Notes under the pieces: model-generated
The model's database searches: none
Told to the model about the DNA's origin: nothing
Seen by the model: the letters and a program-made list of their open reading frames with translations, nothing else
Origin: Peptostreptococcus canis
GTDB taxonomy: Bacteria; Bacillota; Clostridia; Peptostreptococcales; Peptostreptococcaceae
NCBI RefSeq assembly: GCF_014229965.1
Contig: NZ_JABGBW010000002.1
Coordinates: forward strand, 62,001 to 126,000
DNA length: 64,000 nt
Direction of reading: 5' to 3'
Position numbers and translations under genes: made by a program
Part shown: in pieces, positions 57,949-64,000 of the stretch
Numbering within the stretch: the first letter of the stretch is position 1
Layout of the letters: the number at the start of each line of letters is the position of its first letter

Positions 57949-57978
57949 AGTAGATCAAAATAACAATTTAGATCTACT
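57949..57978 (-). terminator. Terminator after the 132-residue membrane protein
   Basis: AGTAGATC/GATCTACT stem followed on the minus strand by TTTTTTTAT, 45 bases after the stop. Confidence 0.8.
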
Positions 57979-58022
57979 CCTTAAAATAATAGTAAAATAT
58001 TTTAAAATATATAACCAATTAT

Positions 58023-58421
58023 TTATTTTATTTTTTTCTTATAAACTAATCTTCCCAACTCTTTAACAAGTAGTAAAGAAACTGCTATAAGAACTATACT
58101 TTTAATAGTTCCCAAATATGAGGCTAGAAAAAACATCGGAATAATTGACACTGTAAAACTATTAACTACACCTAAAGTTTGGTATCCTCTATTTGTAACA
58201 AAATCATTCCAAGTGCTTTCTAAAAAACCAGCTATTAATGTAATTGCATATACTATCCAACCTGAAATTAATAAAAAGTTTTTAGTTTGTTCAGAAACCT
58301 CTTGTCTATCAAAGTCTCCAAAACCAGATGAAAAAACGATTAAAACAAAAATTACTATTATAAAAATCATTGATATTAAATCTTTTTTTCTTGCATTCCA
58401 AGGATTATAGTTATTTTTCAT
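58023..58421 (-). CDS. Small four-helix membrane protein, unknown family
   Basis: 132 residues with four predicted membrane helices (about 14-32, 47-65, 78-95 and 98-116) and a short basic tail. The N-terminus MKNNYNPWNARKKDL is cytoplasmic by the positive-inside rule. No family recognised. Single gene with its own terminator, 122 bases after asnS. Confidence 0.65.
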   Translation of the reverse strand: MKNNYNPWNARKKDLISMIFIIVIFVLIVFSSGFGDFDRQEVSEQTKNFLLISGWIVYAITLIAGFLESTWNDFVTNRGYQTLGVVNSFTVSIIPMFFLASYLGTIKSIVLIAVSLLLVKELGRLVYKKKIK

Positions 58422-58543
58422 GTTATGTGCCTTCTAAACAGCAATTAACTTAAAAGCATTATATAAATTTAAGTTTAATAAACGAAATCAACATAAAATT
58501 TTCTGATGTTTAATAATTTTAAATTTTATTTAATATTTAAAAA

Positions 58544-59944
58544 CTAAAACTCGGCATTTTTTGGTGTTCTTGGGAAAGGTATAACATCTCTAATGTTAGA
58601 AACCCCTGTCAAGTACATTATTATTCTTTCAAATCCTAAACCAAATCCGGAATGCGTTGCCGTACCAAATTTTCTTAGTTCAAGATACCACCAATAATCT
58701 TCTTCTTTTAAATCCATTTCTTTAATTTTATTTAATAAAACATCATATCTTTCTTCTCTTTGCGAACCACCAATTATTTCACCAACTCCAGGAACCAGCA
58801 AATCCATGGCTCTTACTGTTTTGCCATCTTCATTCATTCTCATATAAAAAGCCTTGATATCTTTTGGATAATCAGTTACAAACACTGGAGCTTTATAAAT
58901 TTGTTCAGTAATATATCTTTCATGTTCAGTTTGTAAATCGCATCCCCACTCGACAGGATATTCAAATTTATAACCTGATTTTATCAATAAATCAATAGCT
59001 TCTGTATACGTTATTCTAATAAAATTAGAATTTATTATATTATCCAATCTATCTAGCAATCCTTTATCAATGAAATTATTGAAAAATGCCATTTCTTCTG
59101 GACAATGCTCCAATACATAATTTATTATATACTTAATTAAGTCCTCGGCAAGTTCCATATTATCTTCTAAGTCGGCAAATGTAATTTCGGGCTCAACCAT
59201 CCAAAATTCAGATGCATGTCTTGCCGTATATGAATTTTCAGCTCTAAAAGTTGGTCCAAATGTATAGATATTTCTGAATGCAAGTGCCATTATTTCACCA
59301 TTCAACTGACCTGAAACTGTTAAATTTGCCTCTTTGCCAAAGAAATCTTGAGAATAGTCTATACTTCCATCTTCATTAAGTGGTGGATTGGTCATATCTA
59401 ATGTTGTTATCCTAAACATTTCTCCCGCACCTTCTGCATCACTTCCCGTTATGATTGGAGTATGTGCATATACAAAATTTCTTTCCTGAAAGAATTTATG
59501 AATTGCATATGCAACTACCGATCTTACTCTAAAAACAGCTGAAAATGTATTACTTCTAGGTCTTAAATGTGCTATGGTCCTTAAATATTCAAAAGTATGT
59601 TTCTTCTTTTGTAGAGGATATGATGAATCAGACTCTCCTTCAACTATTATATTTGTGGCGTGAACCTCTATAGGATTCTTAGGATTATCCACAGATAATA
59701 ATTCACCTTCCACTAATATAGCAGAAGATATGGCCAATTTAGATATTTCTGAAAAATTACTTATTTTATTCTCATCTATCACTATCTGTAAATTTTTGAA
59801 AAAAGAACCATCATTTAGTTCAATAAAACCAAAACTCTTAGATATTCTGGATGTTCTTATCCATCCTGCGACTCTAACCTTTTTTCCTAAATACTTTTCA
59901 CTTTCTCTATAAAGTGATTTTACTTCTAAAAATTCTTTTTGCAT
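58544..59944 (-). CDS. asnS: Asparaginyl-tRNA synthetase
   Basis: 466 residues. N-terminal OB-fold anticodon-binding domain (about 18-110, [25 protein letters not shown]). Class IIb core with motif 2 [26 protein letters not shown] and motif 3 [29 protein letters not shown]. The C-terminal NAEF ending is typical of AsnRS. It charges tRNA-Asn and is controlled by its own T-box. AGGAGGAATT precedes the ATG. Confidence 0.97.
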   Translation of the reverse strand: MQKEFLEVKSLYRESEKYLGKKVRVAGWIRTSRISKSFGFIELNDGSFFKNLQIVIDENKISNFSEISKLAISSAILVEGELLSVDNPKNPIEVHATNIIVEGESDSSYPLQKKKHTFEYLRTIAHLRPRSNTFSAVFRVRSVVAYAIHKFFQERNFVYAHTPIITGSDAEGAGEMFRITTLDMTNPPLNEDGSIDYSQDFFGKEANLTVSGQLNGEIMALAFRNIYTFGPTFRAENSYTARHASEFWMVEPEITFADLEDNMELAEDLIKYIINYVLEHCPEEMAFFNNFIDKGLLDRLDNIINSNFIRITYTEAIDLLIKSGYKFEYPVEWGCDLQTEHERYITEQIYKAPVFVTDYPKDIKAFYMRMNEDGKTVRAMDLLVPGVGEIIGGSQREERYDVLLNKIKEMDLKEEDYWWYLELRKFGTATHSGFGLGFERIIMYLTGVSNIRDVIPFPRTPKNAEF

Positions 59945-59971
59945 AATTCCTCCTCATAAATTAAATGTAAA

Positions 59972-60227
59972 AAAAACATATGTCATCCCATAAAGGGACG
60001 ACATATGTATAATAATCGCGGTACCACCCTAATTATCGATTAAACATCGATCTCTTAGATGATTATAACGGTATCAAACCGTCTGCTCCTACTAGTTTTT
60101 TTCGTTCAGGCAGAAACTCCGAGATGTTCTTCATTACTATTTTTACACCGGACTCACACCATAACCGGCTCGCTTTAGTAAGGGAATAATAACTACTCTT
60201 CTCATCAAAGTCATATTTAACTTGTTT
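59972..60227 (-). ncRNA. T-box leader of asnS
   Basis: The minus strand shows GATGAGAAGAGTAG (Stem I start), GAACATCTCGGAG, CCTGAACG...AACTAGTAGG and ACCGTTATAATC. The near-perfect T-box AGGGTGGTACCGCG (60017-60030) and a terminator follow. An asparagine codon AAC occurs at 60095-60097 and another in CTGAACG a few bases upstream; either would fit an Asn specifier. Confidence 0.93.
59976..60008 (-). terminator. T-box attenuator of asnS
   Basis: ACATATGTCGTCCC pairs with GGGATGACATATGT (one G-U pair) and is followed by eight T on the minus strand. Confidence 0.88.
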
Positions 60228-60232
60228 TATCC

Positions 60233-60262
60233 AGTATATCAATATACATTAAATATTGTCAA
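60233..60262 (-). promoter_or_regulatory. Promoter of the asnS T-box unit
   Basis: TTGACA (60257-60262) and TATACT (60233-60238), 18-base spacer, just upstream of Stem I. Confidence 0.75.
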
Positions 60263-60330
60263 CCTAATTTAAAAATATTTTCTCTATTATATTATAATTT
60301 GCTTTATATTATTTACTTCATTAATAATTT

Positions 60331-61176
60331 TTAAATATTTAATGAAAATACCGCATCTACTGTCTTCAATTTAGTATTAGTAGATTCAATAATACTCATC
60401 TTAACAACCTCAGTATATACCAAATCCAAAATAAAATACTGTGCCATCTTTGAAGTCATCGAACCCGTCTCTGAGAGTGACTCATTATAATAATGAACCA
60501 AATTAATATCAGACTTCTTTGCTAAAGTGGAATTCTTGTTTCCTATAACAGATATTATTTCGGCATCATTATTTTTTGCAATATCAACTGTTCTTATAAT
60601 ATCACTTGTTTCTCCTGTCTGAGAAATAGCCAATAATATATCACCTTTTCTCATTATTGAAGCCATCATTGCCATCATATGAGTGGAATCAAAGCTATTA
60701 CAGTCTATGCCTATGCGAGCAAATCTATAAAATGTATCAAGTGCAATTACACCAGAAAAACCTATACCAACTATATACATTTTTCTTGACTCAAGTATTT
60801 TTTTCGCAACCAATTTTATAGATTTTTCATCAACGATAGCAAGCATCTCTTCAATAACACCAATATTTGATACCGCCAATTTTGAAGCAGTGTCAAATAT
60901 TGACTCATCCTGCTTTATAGAACTAATAATAATATTATTTTGTCTTTTCACAGTAATTTCTTTTGCCAGTTCCACTTTAAATTCCTGAAAACCTCTGCAT
61001 CCTAATTTTTTAACACATCTGGTAATAGTCGCTTCTCCTGTTCCTACTTCCTTTGCCATTTCAGAAATTTGCATATGTGGTATATTCTCAATATTTTCCA
61101 ATATATACTTCATAAGCAACTTATCTGATTTTGTGGTCTTGAAATTAGGTTTTGTCAAATTCCCCATTATACTCAT
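60331..61176 (-). CDS. MurR/RpiR family transcriptional regulator (HTH + SIS)
   Basis: 281 residues. N-terminal HTH_6 domain (about 1-80) with ISEMAKEVGTGEATITRCVKKLGCRGFQEFKVEL. The SIS phosphosugar-binding domain (about 110-240) has KMYIVGIGFSGVIALD and ILLAISQTGETSDIIRTVDIA. The family senses sugar phosphates such as MurNAc-6-P. GGAG lies seven bases before the ATG. It follows the Ig/fibronectin-like gene by 16 bases. No sugar uptake genes are nearby, so its effector is unknown. Confidence 0.92.
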   Translation of the reverse strand: MSIMGNLTKPNFKTTKSDKLLMKYILENIENIPHMQISEMAKEVGTGEATITRCVKKLGCRGFQEFKVELAKEITVKRQNNIIISSIKQDESIFDTASKLAVSNIGVIEEMLAIVDEKSIKLVAKKILESRKMYIVGIGFSGVIALDTFYRFARIGIDCNSFDSTHMMAMMASIMRKGDILLAISQTGETSDIIRTVDIAKNNDAEIISVIGNKNSTLAKKSDINLVHYYNESLSETGSMTSKMAQYFILDLVYTEVVKMSIIESTNTKLKTVDAVFSLNI

Positions 61177-61192
61177 AACTTATCTCCATTTT

Positions 61193-62767
61193 CTATTCCA
61201 AAAACTTTGCTTTAATCCTGACAGGATTACTAAAACTTGATACCTGACCTCGCTCATCTATAGCAAGTACATAAAACTCATAATCAATTTCCTTTGAGTC
61301 AATTTTCACAACTGCACTTTCTTTGTTCACATTATTGGCAACAAGATTATACGAATTTTTCTTTCCTGTTCTTTCTTTGTAATACACTCTATAAGTATAT
61401 TTATTATTATCAATAGGCCTCCATTTAATTAATACATTTCCATTAATCTTATCTACTTTATATGTGACTCCTTTGACTTTCTTTTTCTGAAAATCTAAAT
61501 TCTGTATATTAGAAACAATAATCTCATTACTCTTTTTTGTTTCTTCATAACCATTATATCCTACAACAAAAACTTTATACTTGAAATTCTTTTTGTTTGA
61601 AATATCAAAACTTAATATATTTGATAATCTTCTTTCTTTGTTTGAAAAATTATTACTTGAAGCTTTCACTGTTGTAAATAGAACAGGATCTTCCCCATCC
61701 TCATATTGAATATAAACCCTGTATGTATTTACATTTTCTAAATAATCCCATCCTATTTCTACATCAAATTTGTTATTTTTATTGTTAATGAAATAATTAA
61801 GATTATGCACTTTCTTATTAGAAAAACTCTGGGCTTTCACATTTACAACAGTTGTTGTTGATTTATTTCCTGCTGTTATTTTGACTTTATATGTACCTTT
61901 TCTTTTAGCTAACATACTTCCGTTCTTATCAATAACTATCCCCTGACTTCTTTCTGGTCCGTTTTTTCCATTAATTATTATGGTATTATCATCAAATTTG
62001 CTTTGGTCAACATTGTTCAAAGGTTTATATTTAACTGTCATTTTTTGATTACTGGGGTTGGTAACTATTTCAGGCTTTAATATAATTTTTTCCTGTTCTT
62101 CTAATTCAAAGTAATCACCAATCTTTATCTTATCTACTCTAGGCAATATCTTTATTATCTTTTGTATTTCATTCCTTTCATACCGAGAAATCAATCTTGC
62201 CTCACCAATTCCAATAGCTTCTACTTTATCTCCTTCTATTTTTAATATATCCGGTTTTGTAGTAGAATATTTTAGTTTATATCCTTGTTCTAACTTTTTG
62301 AAGTCTTCAATATCAACCGTACTAATTATTTCCGCTTCATCACCGAAATATTTTATAGGTTTACTTAAACTAATTTCCATGTTCTTAATTTTAGGATTTA
62401 CTACCATTATTACGGCTTTTCTTAAAACTCTATTCTTATTTAATATACCAATTGATGAATAACCTTCCTTGTTTGCGATTAATTTATTATTTTTTACAGT
62501 AAGAACTCCACTATCATCCAAAACAGCAAAATTTAATTTGGGTTTCTTTGCAAAGGATGGTACAATAATATAATCGCCTGTCGATAAATTTACCACATCA
62601 CCAACTTTTATTACATACCTATTTATATTTGTTATAAATGTTCCTCCGATTATTTTTACATCTAATCCTTTTATCATAGGATTTATATATCCGGATATTA
62701 AGCCAAAATAAAGACCTATAATTACAGTAGGAATAGCTAAAATCAAAGCTATTTTTCTTTTAAGCAT
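61193..62767 (-). CDS. Exported or membrane-anchored protein with Ig-like and fibronectin III-like domains
   Basis: 524 residues. One N-terminal hydrophobic helix (about 5-26) without an obvious cleavage site. Residues about 45-305 hold consecutive bacterial Ig-like (BIG2-type) modules, with segments such as YVIKVGDVVNLSTGDY and KYSTTKPDILKIEGDKVEAIG. Residues about 320-415 and 425-520 look like two fibronectin III modules (INGNVLIKWRPIDNNKYTYRVYYKE; YEFYVLAIDERGQVSSFSNPV). No LPXTG motif or enzyme domain. A surface adhesion or scaffold role is inferred. Probable operon with the RpiR regulator. Confidence 0.8.
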   Translation of the reverse strand: MLKRKIALILAIPTVIIGLYFGLISGYINPMIKGLDVKIIGGTFITNINRYVIKVGDVVNLSTGDYIIVPSFAKKPKLNFAVLDDSGVLTVKNNKLIANKEGYSSIGILNKNRVLRKAVIMVVNPKIKNMEISLSKPIKYFGDEAEIISTVDIEDFKKLEQGYKLKYSTTKPDILKIEGDKVEAIGIGEARLISRYERNEIQKIIKILPRVDKIKIGDYFELEEQEKIILKPEIVTNPSNQKMTVKYKPLNNVDQSKFDDNTIIINGKNGPERSQGIVIDKNGSMLAKRKGTYKVKITAGNKSTTTVVNVKAQSFSNKKVHNLNYFINNKNNKFDVEIGWDYLENVNTYRVYIQYEDGEDPVLFTTVKASSNNFSNKERRLSNILSFDISNKKNFKYKVFVVGYNGYEETKKSNEIIVSNIQNLDFQKKKVKGVTYKVDKINGNVLIKWRPIDNNKYTYRVYYKERTGKKNSYNLVANNVNKESAVVKIDSKEIDYEFYVLAIDERGQVSSFSNPVRIKAKFLE

Positions 62768-62907
62768 ATTCCATCCCTCCTCAAATCTACCTTCTGCTTA
62801 GTTGTTTTTAAAATATAACTAACTTTATAAATATAATATAGTATCAGTAAATGTAAAATTAATTATCATTATAAATACATTATACAAAAAATATTCTCTA
62901 TAAAAAA

Positions 62908-62938
62908 GCTGTTATAAAGTGAGTTTCTTTATAACAGC
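62908..62938 (-). terminator. Terminator of asnB
   Basis: A perfect 12-bp stem GCTGTTATAAAG/CTTTATAACAGC with a seven-base loop and six T on the minus strand, 14 bases after the stop. Confidence 0.88.
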
Positions 62939-62951
62939 CTAATTAAGATTT

Positions 62952-64000
62952 TTAAATTGATACTTCGTCAATAAAATATCTCTTATACCATACTAAAAAT
63001 GCAAGTATTGTATATATTTTTCTAGCGTTATTTTTTACTCCATTATAGTGGTCATCGAGAATCTTATTTATCTTTTCCTTATTAAAAAATTCTCCTGCAA
63101 AATCTGAATTAAAATATTCTTTAACAAAATTATAATGTTTTTCTTCAGTAAACCATATTCTAATCGGTACTGGAAATCCTTTTTTCTTTCTTTTATACCA
63201 TTCTTCAGGAAGTTTTCTCTCAGCCGCTTTTCTTAACACATATTTAGTAGTACCATTAGCAATTTTCTGTTCTGAACCTATTCCTTCTCCCACTTTCATT
63301 ACTTCTTTATCTAAAAAAGGAACTCTTAGTTCTAATGAATGAGCCATACTCATTTTATCGGCTTTCTGAAGTATATCACCTTCCATAAACAACTTAATAT
63401 CAATTAGTTGTTTCTTAGTTACATCGTCTTTTCCCTTTACCATATCATATACCGGCTGAGTTATTTCTCTTACAGTTCTAGAATTATGATATTTAGGCAT
63501 TAATAAATCTTTTGCTTCATTTTCTTCAAATATAAAAGCCTCTCCAATAAAAGTTTCTTCTACAGGTCTACCGGCTCTAAGCAATGTAGTTTTCCCATGA
63601 AATTCAGGCAAATGTTTAGCAATTGCAGCAGCTGCTTTTACAATAAGTTTAGGCATACTTCTAAGTTTTTTCTGACCTGAATCCAAATCATACCATTCGT
63701 ATCCACCAAATATTTCGTCTGCTCCTTCTCCTGATAAAACAACAATTACACCGTTATCCTTAACTAATTCAGAAAGAAAATAAAGAGGTAATGTTGATGG
63801 ATTTGATTGAGGTTCATCCATATAATATTGTATATCAGATAATTTACCTATACAATCATCACCTGTTATAGTCCTTCTTATATTTTCAATACCTAATATT
63901 TTTGATAAATCTGCCGCTAAATTTGATTCATCAAATTTCTCCTGTTCAAAGCCTATTGAAAAAGTCTTATCAGGCATCAAACAAGCCGTTATATAGCTAG
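62952..64000 (-). CDS. asnB: Asparagine synthase (glutamine-hydrolysing), C-terminal synthetase domain, partial
   Basis: The frame stays open to the right edge of the window: the codons before the first internal start read SYITACL, so the true start lies outside and the ATP loop SGGVDSSY is cut at the border. About 348 residues of the synthetase domain are visible, with LYFLSELVKDNGVIVVLSGEGADEIFGGYEWY, KADKMSMAHSLELRVPFLDKEVM and the C-terminal RKKKGFPVPIRIW. It makes asparagine from aspartate and glutamine. It reads toward, but is not joined to, the asnS region. Confidence 0.93.
   Translation of the reverse strand, partial: SYITACLMPDKTFSIGFEQEKFDESNLAADLSKILGIENIRRTITGDDCIGKLSDIQYYMDEPQSNPSTLPLYFLSELVKDNGVIVVLSGEGADEIFGGYEWYDLDSGQKKLRSMPKLIVKAAAAIAKHLPEFHGKTTLLRAGRPVEETFIGEAFIFEENEAKDLLMPKYHNSRTVREITQPVYDMVKGKDDVTKKQLIDIKLFMEGDILQKADKMSMAHSLELRVPFLDKEVMKVGEGIGSEQKIANGTTKYVLRKAAERKLPEEWYKRKKKGFPVPIRIWFTEEKHYNFVKEYFNSDFAGEFFNKEKINKILDDHYNGVKNNARKIYTILAFLVWYKRYFIDEVSI

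Noticed and set aside
1-64000. CRISPR array, prophage, transposase, tRNA or rRNA genes
   Set aside because: No regularly spaced repeats, phage structural genes, transposase frames or recognisable tRNA/rRNA sequences were seen on either strand.

Overview
The window is an AT-rich chromosomal segment of a low-GC Firmicute, most likely an anaerobic Clostridia/Tissierellia-type organism. The evidence is strong GGAGG-type ribosome binding sites, three T-box leaders, an L-box lysine riboswitch, sigma-A type promoters, TGA used as stop, and a fermentative gene set (a fused 2-hydroxyacyl-CoA dehydratase activase-like protein, iron alcohol dehydrogenase, AGCS and NhaC family transporters). Species cannot be named from what is visible. 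About 46 of the 51 supported genes lie on the minus strand. No rRNA, tRNA, transposase, prophage or CRISPR array was seen.

Layout. 1-7.2 kb: start of a probable MATE transporter, then the transcription unit rlmL-like methyltransferase / FG-GAP-like lipoprotein / response regulator / histidine kinase, then a telA-xpaC pair. 7.2-9.8 kb: polar amino acid ABC transporter under a T-box. 9.8-15.5 kb: a HEPN-type protein of ApeA-like build and a 1432-residue activase-like protein. 15.7-21.4 kb: gap, a YitT protein, small acidic and hydrolase genes, a DnaQ-type exonuclease, with two long gene-poor stretches. 21.5-29 kb: YihY, phosphoglucomutase, AGCS symporter, thioredoxin, a second two-component system and a Lys-rich ribbon-helix-helix-like protein. 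29.1-32.5 kb: an NhaC-family carrier behind a lysine riboswitch (so probably a lysine transporter) and an iron alcohol dehydrogenase. 32.9-36.3 kb: YhgE/Pip protein and T-box-controlled trpP. 36.4-41.1 kb: the housekeeping cluster dnaG-rpoD-trmK-nif3. 41.3-45.7 kb: a MORN-repeat protein, second YitT, VanW protein and a self-cleaving XRE-S24 regulator. 45.7-51.8 kb: a tight run of RNase H, TVP38, Zn-PLC-like, radical SAM, DUF308, HAD and cinA. 52-57.8 kb: ddl, and an unusual unit with a membrane-anchored hydrolase-like protein lacking its expected histidine, glycerol kinase, and an orphan half-condensation/adenylation protein. 58-64 kb: small membrane protein, T-box-controlled asnS, an RpiR regulator with an Ig/fibronectin-like exported protein, and asnB running off the right edge.

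How it fits together: amino acid supply is a strong theme (ABC importer, TrpP, probable lysine carrier, AGCS, AsnS/AsnB), much of it controlled by RNA sensors of tRNA charging or lysine. The least explained items are the glpK-coupled half-condensation/adenylation protein, the HEPN protein, and three ~110-bp imperfect palindromes that may form a small mobile or terminator family.
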